Shown: positions 1 through 8,064 of the stretch, piece by piece | Layout: the number at the start of each line of letters is the position of its first letter | Numbering within the stretch: position 1 is the first letter of the stretch | DNA from: Collimonas sp. OK242 | Lineage (GTDB): Bacteria; Pseudomonadota; Gammaproteobacteria; Burkholderiales; Burkholderiaceae_D | Assembly (NCBI RefSeq): GCF_900107095.1 | Contig: NZ_FNOR01000007.1 | Location: 62,001 to 126,000 of the forward strand | Length of the DNA: 64,000 bases | Direction of reading: 5' to 3' | The notes under the pieces: model-generated | What the model saw: only the letters and a program-made list of their open reading frames with translations | What the model was told of the DNA's origin: nothing | The model's database searches: none | Translations under genes and position numbers: made by a program

Positions 1-714
1 TTTCAGGCCGTCGGCCACCGAGTGGTCGCGTGCGTAGCTGATCATCTCCTTGGTGCCGCGAATGGCGAGAGGCGACTTTGCTGCGATGTTGGCTGCAATC
101 TCCAACACTCCCTCGCGTAGCGCTTCGCGGGATTCGAATACGCGGTTAACCAAACGAATTTCGCGGGCCTCCGCAGCATCTACCTTGCGCGCGGTGTAGG
201 CCAATTCACGCGCCATGCCCTCGCCTATGAGCTTTGGCAGCCGTTGCAGCGTCCCTACGTCAGCGGTCATGCCGATGTCGATTTCCTTGATAGTGAAATA
301 AGCATCGCTTGAGCAATAACGCATGTCGGCGCAGGTGATCAAATCGATACCGCCGCCGACGCAGGCGCCATGCACCGCGGCTAATACCGGCTTGCGGCAG
401 CGCTCCAGGCTGCTTAGCGTGTCTTGTAAATTCAGGATTACGCTGCGCAAGGCTTCCCGTGTGCGGCCATCGCACTCGTTCTGGATTTGCGCTCCCAGCC
501 CCATCATCATTTGCAGGTCTATACCCGCAGTAAATATCTTTCCTTCGCCTTCGAGAATCGCCACCCGCGCCTCAGGCGTGGCGTCCACCCACTCGAAAGC
601 CGTGCGAATCTCTTGCCACATCTGCATGTTCATCGCATTAGCCTTGTCAGGGCGATTCAGGCGAACAATGGCGATGTTCTGCGCTAGGCTGACGGATAAA
701 GTTTCATAGGTCAT
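1..714 (-). CDS. Crotonase, dienoyl-CoA isomerase-like (3' end cut off)
   Basis: Crotonase-superfamily enzyme, probably moving double bonds in unsaturated fatty acyl-CoA during beta-oxidation. The 238 visible codons begin with MTYETLSVSL and contain the oxyanion-hole segments FTAGIDL (near residue 63) and HGACVGGGIDL (near 115). Asp124, Glu144 and Asp152 have the same 20- and 8-residue spacing as the acidic residues known in delta3,5-delta2,4-dienoyl-CoA isomerase (ECH1), and the stretch ADVGTLQRLPK is typical of that subfamily, so isomerase is preferred over hydratase. The start is the ATG at 714-712; a second ATG lies at 707-705 but is out of frame. It follows the jetABC genes on the same strand and may be read through from them, though it is functionally unrelated. 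The C-terminus lies outside the window. Confidence 0.85.
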   Translation of the reverse strand, partial: MTYETLSVSLAQNIAIVRLNRPDKANAMNMQMWQEIRTAFEWVDATPEARVAILEGEGKIFTAGIDLQMMMGLGAQIQNECDGRTREALRSVILNLQDTLSSLERCRKPVLAAVHGACVGGGIDLITCADMRYCSSDAYFTIKEIDIGMTADVGTLQRLPKLIGEGMARELAYTARKVDAAEAREIRLVNRVFESREALREGVLEIAANIAAKSPLAIRGTKEMISYARDHSVADGLK

Positions 715-724
715 TTGAAAGCTT

Positions 725-847
725 TCAGTACGATTGGTTAGGGTAATGCGCACAGGCCGAGCGGGACGACTTGAGCACGGAGGTAGGCCGCCAGTTTATG
801 CAATAACGGTGCATCTCCGGCGACTCTAGCCAGAGCGGCGCACTCAT
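725..847 (-). other. 40-codon ORF overlapping the jetC stop; possible jetD relic
   Basis: The jetC stop codon overlaps an ATG in the same ATGA arrangement that joins jetB to jetC. The ORF opened there runs only 40 codons (MSAPLWLESP...HYPNQSY) and ends ten bases before the crotonase start. In complete type I Wadjet operons this is where jetD begins. The peptide does not resemble a TOPRIM/DUF2220 nuclease to my eye, so it may be a truncated start of jetD or chance. It is recorded because the overlap is what one would expect at a deletion scar. Confidence 0.2.
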
Positions 848-3800
848 GCCGCCGCCTGCTCAGCCGCCTCGAAATTGATCTGCGCCTGCTCACGCACCTG
901 CGCCCGCCGCAGCTCCCACAGCTCGCGCAGCTTGTCCGAGCGTAGTTCGCGCTCATCCGATTCCGAAACGAAACCCACTTCGCCGTTGCCATCCGCCACG
1001 GTACGGCTGAAACTCCATTCGCGCGAAAACTCCGGCTTGATCGCGCCGGCGTGTTTGGTCGGCATGGCGCAGATCAGCTGCATGCCGAGGTTATCGCGCA
1101 GGAATTTCAAGACATCGCGTGCGCGTCCCTCGTCCATCTTGGCGAACGATTCATCGTTGACCAGCAAATGCAGGCTGTTGCCCTTTTCGAAACGCTTGAG
1201 GCGATTGGTGACGACCGCCGCATGGATGATGTAAGCCGGCGTCTCCAGCTGGCCGCCGGAACCGGTGCCCCACTCCGACAAGCGCACGTGCGAACCGGTA
1301 TCGGACTCCTTGTAGATTTCATAGCGGCGGTAATTGCGGTAATCCGCAACCCGCTGCAACTCCTTGACCGCCTTGTCTTCATCGTCAGACAACAGCAATT
1401 GCACCAGGCGATCGCGCACCAGGCAATTTTCCGCACTCAACACGGGATCGGCAAACAAGCTGCTGGCCTCCTGCGTATCCGACATTTCCGATGTGGCGCA
1501 GAAGAAGTCGTAATAGGCTTTGAATTCCGGCACCCACTCCGACCAGTCGATGCGGAATTTATCGGTGCCGAATTTGAGCTTGTCGAGCTCGATATTGAGC
1601 GTTTTCAAGGTGCGCACACCGGTATCGACAGCATTCCGGATTTCGTAGCAGAACTGCTTGGTGAACACATCGTTGAACGACGATTCCGCAGTGCGCAGCT
1701 GCTCCAGGTTCTTGATCAGGCCGATATCTTTTTGCCGCGTCAGCTGGGCTCGGGTGCGGTCTTGCAAGGTCACCATCATTGCGTACAGCGGCGTGAAATC
1801 GCCGTCGCGCAAATCCTCGCCATGGGCCACTTCGAAGCGCTCGTCGATACGCGCGTGGGCGTGATATTCGCCCAGCGCATTGCGCGTATCGCCGTAGCGT
1901 TGCCAGCTGAGCGCGGTTTGTTTGACGACATTGTCAGACGCCTTGAATGAGGAATAGCTTCCTTCGCCGACCCAGGTTGCGACTTCGTCAGTGAGCGCGG
2001 TGAAGGACAAGCTGCCGTTGACGATGCACAGGTCACGCAGTTTTCCGGTATCGCCGTCGACCCGGTTCTGTTTGGCGGCCATGCCCAGGTTCAGCTTGCT
2101 GATGTTGGCTTGATGGCCTTGTATGGATTTTTCGTGACCGCCTATGTTTTTGCTGCATGCAGTTTTGCGCGCTTCCAGGCCGGCGATCTCGAGGCTCAAT
2201 GCTTGCGCTTCATCTTCCAGCTTGCTGACCTCGGTCAAATCGAGCCGGCTCAAATCCTGGCGCGCTCCATCGAGCTCGCGCACCAGATTTTCCAGTTCGT
2301 CGATCGCAGCAAAGGAGGGACATTGCAATTGTCCCATCAAGGCCAGCGCACCCTGCAAGTTGCGCAACTGGGCGCGCACCAGTGTCAGCTCTTGCTCTGC
2401 TTGTATATGTTCTTGCTCGGCGCGCTGCTTGGCGAGCCGCTTGGCTTCCTGGCCGAATACCAGCAGGTCGGCATCGGCGGTGAACATGGTGCGCGAACCG
2501 CTGCCCTTGCCGTCCTTGGTCAGGCCGCGCGAAGCATGGCGCAGGGCCTCGGTATCGGCCACCTTGACCACCTGCCCGAACTGCTCATGCAGATAAGCCT
2601 GGGCAATCGGATGCTCGGTGCTGAGTTCGTGCACGATGGAGTCGCTCGGGGTTCTTTCGATTTTCAGGTTCTTCAGGCAGAAGCTGCCTTGAATCACATT
2701 GGCGCGCAGTTTCTTCTGGCGTACGAAATCGATGGCTTTGCCTTCCCACGCCTGATCCACCACCAGGTTGAAACGCGCGCCGCCCAGGTAGCCTTCGATC
2801 GCCGCCTGCCAGTCGGCCGACATCGGCTCCACCAGATCGCACAGTACCTGGGCCCGCGCGGCGCCCAGCTCGGAGCGGAACTCCTTCAGCGCGTGGCGGA
2901 TATGCGCCGGATAGTCGGCGCCGCCTTCGGCCAGGTTGGCTTTACGCGAGGCGGCATCCTTCTCGCGCCGCAAGGCTTCGTGCTCGGCTGCCCGCAGTTG
3001 CGCAATCTGGGTGTGCAGAGCCGATACGAAACTGTGTTCGGTGCCGGCCAGCGCAGCGTGCAATTTTCCCAGAGCGGCGTCGACGCCTTCAAAGTCATTG
3101 ACCAGCATGAGCGACTTCAGCACGTCTACTTCATCGGCCTTGGCCAGTTCGGCGATGCTGCGCAGATGCACGGCCAGCTCCAGCGCACCGGCAGCTGATA
3201 GCGCCAGCACTACCTGGCGGGCGGCATCGGCAATTTCCTTCTGGTCCGACGGAATCTGCATGCCGGCCACGTCGCGCGCCGCGGTTTCCAGTTTCTGGGC
3301 GGCCAGCGCATTGTGCTGCAGCGCATTGAACACGGCTTTGATCTTGGCGTCGTTCTGCTCGATCTGGTTTTGAATCCGGGTTTTCTGTTCGGCGGCAGGA
3401 ATGCCCATCATCTGCGCGTGAATCTGCGTCAGGCTGCGGTTCTTGGCAGCGCGGTCCTGTTCCAGCTTGTCGGCGCTCTCGGTTTCATCGGCTATCAGTG
3501 CTTGCAGGCCGTCGATGGCGGCGGTCGCCGCTTCCAGCTGCCGCTGGTCTTCACGCAAAGCCAGCGACGACACCAGCAGCTGCGACTGGCTGGCCGACTG
3601 ATGCGCACGCGCAGTGTCGCCGACGGCTTTGCCGAGCAATTCCAGGCGCTTGACGTTGTCCGTCAGGCGCTCGCCTTCCTTGCGCAACTCGTTCACCTGC
3701 CGCATCAGCTTGCTGATCTGGCCGATGCGCTGCGACAGTTGCGTGGTGTCGAGTTCCAGGATCTGGTGCTTGACCAGATCGTCGACGCTGCCGATAGGCT

Positions 3801-4467
3801 TGTGCGCTATCGACTGGCTCCAGGCCCGGGCGGCGCTTTCGGCTTCAGCGAAGGAAACGGTTTTCTGGCCGCGGAAGCGACCGTACAACTGGCACAGATA
3901 CTCGCGCTTACTGTCGCGGAAATTGGTGATGCCGCGATATTTCCCGGCAAGATGATGCTCGATCTTTTCGACCGCCACCACCGCCATTCCGCCGTCGATC
4001 TCGGTCGAAGTCAGGTCGCCCAGCTGCAACGCAACGCCGTCGATGATCAGCAACGCCAGCCGTTCCGATACCGCCTGGCGGCGCTCGCCGGCGCCATCGA
4101 CCCGGGCCGACGCCGCCACCAGGGCGGTGAACTCGCGCCCTTCTTCCCCTTCGCTCGGCTTGAAGACAGCGGCGATATAGCCGTGCGCGCCGTCGGGACG
4201 GGCGAACAGATTATCCTCGGCGCCGACGACGTAGGACCACAGGGTGCGCTTGGTCTTGCCATTGCGCGCGCCTTGCGTGGTTTCGTCCTGCCCCGGGTTG
4301 TAGCTGAAGATATTTTGATAAACAGCGGTCATCACGGTTTGCAAAGCATCCAGCATGGTCGATTTGCCGGAACCGGTGGGACCGGTCAGCAAAGTCATAT
4401 TGCCCATCGGGTACTCTTGCGAACGCAAGGCGCCCCAGTTCACCAGGATCAGTTTATCCAGCTTCAT
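844..4467 (-). CDS. jetC: Wadjet/Mks SMC-like ATPase JetC
   Basis: SMC/MukB-like ATPase subunit of a Wadjet (JetABCD) or MksBEF condensin complex, which extrudes DNA loops and in Wadjet recognises small circular plasmids. The 1207-residue protein has an N-terminal ATPase half with Walker A GPTGSGKST at 29-37, then a long Gln/Glu/Lys/Arg-rich coiled-coil middle. A C-terminal half carries the signature GTGSGGQ (SGGQ starts at 1070) and a Walker B-like LLVNDES with Asp1105/Glu1106, followed by KMDEG. The length is close to type I JetC. The start ATG overlaps the jetB stop by 4 bp. The protein looks intact and catalytically competent. The usual downstream nuclease gene jetD is absent. Confidence 0.9.
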   Translation of the reverse strand: MKLDKLILVNWGALRSQEYPMGNMTLLTGPTGSGKSTMLDALQTVMTAVYQNIFSYNPGQDETTQGARNGKTKRTLWSYVVGAEDNLFARPDGAHGYIAAVFKPSEGEEGREFTALVAASARVDGAGERRQAVSERLALLIIDGVALQLGDLTSTEIDGGMAVVAVEKIEHHLAGKYRGITNFRDSKREYLCQLYGRFRGQKTVSFAEAESAARAWSQSIAHKPIGSVDDLVKHQILELDTTQLSQRIGQISKLMRQVNELRKEGERLTDNVKRLELLGKAVGDTARAHQSASQSQLLVSSLALREDQRQLEAATAAIDGLQALIADETESADKLEQDRAAKNRSLTQIHAQMMGIPAAEQKTRIQNQIEQNDAKIKAVFNALQHNALAAQKLETAARDVAGMQIPSDQKEIADAARQVVLALSAAGALELAVHLRSIAELAKADEVDVLKSLMLVNDFEGVDAALGKLHAALAGTEHSFVSALHTQIAQLRAAEHEALRREKDAASRKANLAEGGADYPAHIRHALKEFRSELGAARAQVLCDLVEPMSADWQAAIEGYLGGARFNLVVDQAWEGKAIDFVRQKKLRANVIQGSFCLKNLKIERTPSDSIVHELSTEHPIAQAYLHEQFGQVVKVADTEALRHASRGLTKDGKGSGSRTMFTADADLLVFGQEAKRLAKQRAEQEHIQAEQELTLVRAQLRNLQGALALMGQLQCPSFAAIDELENLVRELDGARQDLSRLDLTEVSKLEDEAQALSLEIAGLEARKTACSKNIGGHEKSIQGHQANISKLNLGMAAKQNRVDGDTGKLRDLCIVNGSLSFTALTDEVATWVGEGSYSSFKASDNVVKQTALSWQRYGDTRNALGEYHAHARIDERFEVAHGEDLRDGDFTPLYAMMVTLQDRTRAQLTRQKDIGLIKNLEQLRTAESSFNDVFTKQFCYEIRNAVDTGVRTLKTLNIELDKLKFGTDKFRIDWSEWVPEFKAYYDFFCATSEMSDTQEASSLFADPVLSAENCLVRDRLVQLLLSDDEDKAVKELQRVADYRNYRRYEIYKESDTGSHVRLSEWGTGSGGQLETPAYIIHAAVVTNRLKRFEKGNSLHLLVNDESFAKMDEGRARDVLKFLRDNLGMQLICAMPTKHAGAIKPEFSREWSFSRTVADGNGEVGFVSESDERELRSDKLRELWELRRAQVREQAQINFEAAEQAAA

Positions 4468-5204
4468 TCGATGTTTCCTTCTATGCTTTCTTCTTCCATC
4501 ATCGGTTCTGCCACTACATGCAAGCTGGCTTGCTCCGTCTCGGGCCCGACTTCCGCTCCCGCCTGCAGCGGTTCCGATTCCAGCGCAGCTTCCAGCATAT
4601 CGTCGCTGATGATGCCCAGGATAGTCGGCCGGATCGCCAGCAAGGCGTCCTCATCGTCCATGGAAAAATTCGGCGCCAGACGAATCAGGCGATGCCGCTT
4701 GAGATCGTTGAGCAGCCGTTGCCGTTCGATATTGGTCGGCGGCAGGGCGCGTTTCAATTGTGTCTGCAGCGTAGCCGACAGTTCTTCAAAGCGCGTCAAT
4801 ACCTCACCCGAATCGGTCAGCCGGTTACCGCCATCCGCCAAGCCTTGCTGATACTGGAAGCGCAGCGCCAGCGCCGCGGCGACGAAATCCGGCGATAACC
4901 GGGCGCGCAGACCCGGCACCGGATCCAGGCCGTCTTCCGGCATGCCGGGTACTTCGGCGCCGGGGGCATACAGACGGAAAAATTCACCTTTGAGATTGTG
5001 CTCCAGGCGAAAACCGCCAAGCTGGAAATAATCGCTCAGGCAGGCTTCAATCCGGCGCGCATCGTCATACAAGCGTTGCTCGACACCGTCTTCTTCGCGT
5101 ATCACGATGCCGGCTGCAAATAGACGGCCGACGATTTCGCGAAACCGCTCCAGCGGCAAATTGTGCAGTGCCAGTTGTTCGTTCAATGTTTCATTCAGTG
5201 TCAT
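4464..5204 (-). CDS. jetB: Wadjet/Mks KITE subunit JetB (DUF4194)
   Basis: Small accessory subunit (246 aa) of the JetABC/MksBEF complex, equivalent to MukE. Such KITE proteins form winged-helix dimers that bridge the kleisin and the SMC ATPase and touch DNA. The sequence fits DUF4194: a helical N-terminus, then the segment VIREEDGVEQRLYDDARRIE, then the LGGFRLEHNLKGEFFRLY strand region near residues 80-100. The C-terminal 40 residues are acidic and probably disordered. The start overlaps the jetA end by 14 bp and the end overlaps jetC by 4 bp, so the three genes are translationally coupled. The assignment rests on motif resemblance and gene order. Confidence 0.85.
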   Translation of the reverse strand: MTLNETLNEQLALHNLPLERFREIVGRLFAAGIVIREEDGVEQRLYDDARRIEACLSDYFQLGGFRLEHNLKGEFFRLYAPGAEVPGMPEDGLDPVPGLRARLSPDFVAAALALRFQYQQGLADGGNRLTDSGEVLTRFEELSATLQTQLKRALPPTNIERQRLLNDLKRHRLIRLAPNFSMDDEDALLAIRPTILGIISDDMLEAALESEPLQAGAEVGPETEQASLHVVAEPMMEEESIEGNIE

Positions 5205-6645
5205 GTTTCATCTCGATCTGATAATCGTCGCCAGCATAAAACTCGTTCCAGAGTTTGCTCGGCAATTTCTGCACCGTCAGCCGCTCGTCGCGGGCGCCGC
5301 GTACGGCTTCTACCACTTGCATATTGTTGAGGACATCGGTGGTGGTCGCCACCGGCAAAGTCGACAGCCGGATCGGCCGGTCGCGCAAGCGCAATTCGGC
5401 GCGGATGCGATGCACGATGTCGTCGTTGGACAGGGCAAATGCGTCGGCTTCGGCGCGATACATGGCGGCCGCCAGCCTGGCGTCGCGCGTCACTTTCGGC
5501 TGCGCCGTCACGGTCAGGGCCTTGCGCCGTTGCGAGGCGCTGCGCAGCTTGAATCCGGATGGATCGAGCAAGCGGATTTCGGCCGGCGCGATGGCGGCGC
5601 CGAGACGCTCCAGCAAAGCGTCCTGCGCATCGCCGCTGAGCTTGGCGGTCTTGCCGATGGCTACGCTATAGGCTTGCCGGGTCTGGCCGCCGCGCAGCAT
5701 CAGCGCTTGCTGCACGATGCTGGCGGCGCGTTGCATGTAGACGCTCATGGCCTTGATCAGCTCCGGATGTTTGGTGGTGCACGCCGCTTCCACCATTTCT
5801 TCGATGCGATCCAGCATCCAGTCCAGCGTCGACGGTCCTTGCCGCTCCTGGCTGGCCCAGCGCGCGATATCGTTGAGCTGCTCTTCCAGCGCCCGCGACT
5901 TGTCCTGTTCCAGGCTATGCAAACGGGCGATCACGTCGCGGATGGCCTGCCGATGGCGCTCTATGCTGTCGGCAGTCAGCTGCTTCTTGAATTCTTTCTC
6001 GAAACGGTCAAGGAACTCCATGAAGCCGTCCCACGGCGTTTGCGATGCTTCCAGCATCAGACGCCGCACCAGTTCCTGGAAATAGTCGACGCCTTCGGAC
6101 AAGTCGCTGATGACTTTCTCGGCATAGTCATAAGCATCGATCAAATCGTAGGCATCGACATTGCGTAGCGCCGCATTGAGCGCATTGCGGCAGCTGCGGA
6201 CATTGCGCTGGCGGGTGCGTGCGCTGCGCCGGTCTATCGCCCAGAATGCCTCGGCGAACAGCTTGCCGGCGCGCGTAAAGCGGTAAGCGGTGACCAGCCC
6301 GGCGCGGTCGCCGAAGGTTTCCAGCCAGCCGTCCCGCAGCAAGGTACGCAACAACGCGCTGCTGCTTTGCTGATCGTCGGCGCCGGCGGGAATGAGATCG
6401 TCGTCGACCAGCGCGCTGCCTGCGGCTGCCTCTGCTGCCTCTTCTTGCATCAGCAAAATCTGGCGCGACTCCTGCACTACCGGCAGCAGCAGATCGCGCA
6501 AGCCGTCGCGCGTCAGGTTCTGGCCGTAATCGGCACTGGGGCCATGCAAGCGCTCATACAGTGCGCGCACGCAAGCCACCACCACGCCGCGGTGCTTGCC
6601 TGCAAGCGGCCTGAAAAAATTAAGTCGGTCAGGTTCAAAAAACAA
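5191..6645 (-). CDS. jetA: Wadjet/Mks kleisin subunit JetA
   Basis: Kleisin-like subunit (484 aa, MukF/MksF equivalent) that closes the JetC dimer into a ring. It opens with MFFEPDRLNFFRPLAGKHR, the pattern expected of JetA N-termini, followed by a winged-helix region (about 1-130) and a long helical middle that probably contacts JetB. The start must be the TTG at 6645-6643: an in-frame TAG lies four codons upstream and no ATG is available near the conserved N-terminus. It is the first gene of jetABC. The AT-rich 208 bp upstream, shared with a divergent DUF2804 gene, should contain its promoter. Confidence 0.87.
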   Translation of the reverse strand: MFFEPDRLNFFRPLAGKHRGVVVACVRALYERLHGPSADYGQNLTRDGLRDLLLPVVQESRQILLMQEEAAEAAAGSALVDDDLIPAGADDQQSSSALLRTLLRDGWLETFGDRAGLVTAYRFTRAGKLFAEAFWAIDRRSARTRQRNVRSCRNALNAALRNVDAYDLIDAYDYAEKVISDLSEGVDYFQELVRRLMLEASQTPWDGFMEFLDRFEKEFKKQLTADSIERHRQAIRDVIARLHSLEQDKSRALEEQLNDIARWASQERQGPSTLDWMLDRIEEMVEAACTTKHPELIKAMSVYMQRAASIVQQALMLRGGQTRQAYSVAIGKTAKLSGDAQDALLERLGAAIAPAEIRLLDPSGFKLRSASQRRKALTVTAQPKVTRDARLAAAMYRAEADAFALSNDDIVHRIRAELRLRDRPIRLSTLPVATTTDVLNNMQVVEAVRGARDERLTVQKLPSKLWNEFYAGDDYQIEMKHDTE

Positions 6646-6782
6646 TCGGGTTGCCTACGGTAGTGACATTGCAAAAACGAAAATATATAGGGTATTGGCG
6701 TTAAATGGTGCTTTTGACGGCTGTGTGTGTAAAAATCGATATCCGACCCGCCATTGTAAAGGGTAGCGCACGCTATCACGAG

Positions 6783-6825
6783 CAGGTCCCTGATAAGGGA
6801 CAGAAAGCCGGTGCTGCGGGACCTG
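6783..6825 (+). promoter_or_regulatory. Competing stem-loops in the DUF2804 leader
   Basis: GTCCC at 6786-6790 can pair with GGGAC at 6797-6801 across a 6-nt loop. Alternatively CAGGTCCC at 6783-6790 can pair perfectly with GGGACCTG at 6818-6825. The two pairings exclude each other, as in an attenuator or RNA switch. They lie 28 bp before the DUF2804 start, in the jetA/DUF2804 divergent region. No known riboswitch class is recognised, and no terminator T-run follows. Confidence 0.25.
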
Positions 6826-6853
6826 ACGTTGAAAAACTGTTGAATTCTCACCG

Positions 6854-7906
6854 ATGCTCACTGATGCCCTATCACTCCATATGATTGCTCCATCCCTGCC
6901 CGCTGCTCCCGTCAACGTCATCGATGCCGACGGCCAGCCGCGCATGGGGCGTTATGCCGGCCACACCGGGGTGATCGACTGGTCGACTCTGGCCGCGCCC
7001 TATGCGCGCAGCAGCCTGTGGCGGCGCTTTCATCACAAACGCTGGCAATACGTGGCGCTGTCGACGCCGCAATTGCTGTGCGGCATCGCGATTGTCGACG
7101 TTGGCTGGACCAATACCGCTTTCGCCTATGTCTTCGACCGCCAGCAAGGCAGGCAGATTGCCGGCTTTTCGCAAGACGGCATCCCCGGCTTGAGCGCTAA
7201 AGTCAGCGATCAGCCTGGCGGGCCTAGCCGTTTCCACTGTTTCGGCAACCGGATCGACTATCAGCCGCCGGCCGCCGCCGATCAGGCTGGCGGCGGCGAT
7301 GGCAAATATCAGCTCAGCTTGCAATGCGAGCAATTCGAACTTGAGGCTGAGTTCGACGCCAGCCAGACGGCCCCCCCGCTGCTGGCGGTCGGGCCTATCG
7401 TTCACGGTTCGGTGCACGCCACCCAGAAATCGCCAGGCATGCCGCTCACCGGCGAAGTGCGCGTGGGTGACCAGCGCTATGCTTTGGAGGGCGGCGTCGC
7501 CAGTTTTGATTATTCGAACGGCTTGCTGGCGCGGAATACCGAATGGCGCTGGGCCTCGGCCCACGGCCTGGATATCGGCTTCAATCTGCAAGCCGGCTAT
7601 TTCGGCAAGCAGGAGAACGTACTCTGGCTCGACGGCCAGCTGCATGCGCTCGGCCACGTACGTTTCGAGTACGACCTGGCGGCGCCGCTGGCGCCATGGC
7701 ATATCTATACCGACGACGGCTTGCTCGATCTGCGATTCATGCCGGAAGGCGCACGCCGTGAAAACAAGAACATGCTGATCGCCGCCACCCGCTATATCCA
7801 GCCGATAGGCAGTTTCAGCGGCTGGGTCAAGCCGGAGCCCAATGCCGCGCCACGGCCGGTGGAACGCCTGGTGGGCGTGACCGAGGAACATTTCTCGCGC
7901 TGGTGA
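6854..7906 (+). CDS. DUF2804 domain protein
   Basis: Member of the DUF2804 family (350 aa), whose biochemical function is not established. The family is found in bacteria and some fungi and often lies near lipid or stress genes. Recognisable parts are the start VNVIDADGQPRMGRYAG, the SSLWRRFHHKRWQYVAL segment near residue 55, and a C-terminal half rich in beta strands with FDYSNGLLARNTEWRWA and a late WVKPEP. No signal peptide or membrane segment is seen. The start is uncertain: ATG at 6854 and an in-frame ATG at 6881 both lack a good Shine-Dalgarno sequence, and the second would trim nine unconserved residues. It diverges from jetA, and I see no functional link to it. Confidence 0.8.
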   Translation: MLTDALSLHMIAPSLPAAPVNVIDADGQPRMGRYAGHTGVIDWSTLAAPYARSSLWRRFHHKRWQYVALSTPQLLCGIAIVDVGWTNTAFAYVFDRQQGRQIAGFSQDGIPGLSAKVSDQPGGPSRFHCFGNRIDYQPPAAADQAGGGDGKYQLSLQCEQFELEAEFDASQTAPPLLAVGPIVHGSVHATQKSPGMPLTGEVRVGDQRYALEGGVASFDYSNGLLARNTEWRWASAHGLDIGFNLQAGYFGKQENVLWLDGQLHALGHVRFEYDLAAPLAPWHIYTDDGLLDLRFMPEGARRENKNMLIAATRYIQPIGSFSGWVKPEPNAAPRPVERLVGVTEEHFSRW

Positions 7907-8064
7907 TGTTTCCTGGCATCAACGTGCTGCATCAATGCACCGTATCAATCGGCTTTATCAAGATATTAATTCGCAATTTTCCAACACCCCGCTGTATTTC
8001 CCCTACGCCGCCAATATCTTTGGTATACCATTGCCGACCAATTTTTTATTTGTGAGGCATGGCA

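Noticed and set aside
1051-3198. Long open frames on the plus strand opposite jetC (about 300 and 362 codons)
   Set aside because: They lie antisense to a well-recognised ATPase gene, have no ribosome sites and no protein-like composition; such frames are expected opposite GC-rich coding sequence.
5107-6168. 353-codon frame on the plus strand across the jetA/jetB junction
   Set aside because: Antisense shadow of two recognised genes with His/Arg/Gln-rich, non-family composition.
6655-6945. 96-codon minus-strand frame through the jetA/DUF2804 gap
   Set aside because: It overlaps the start of the DUF2804 gene, has no ribosome site, and spans what looks like promoter sequence.
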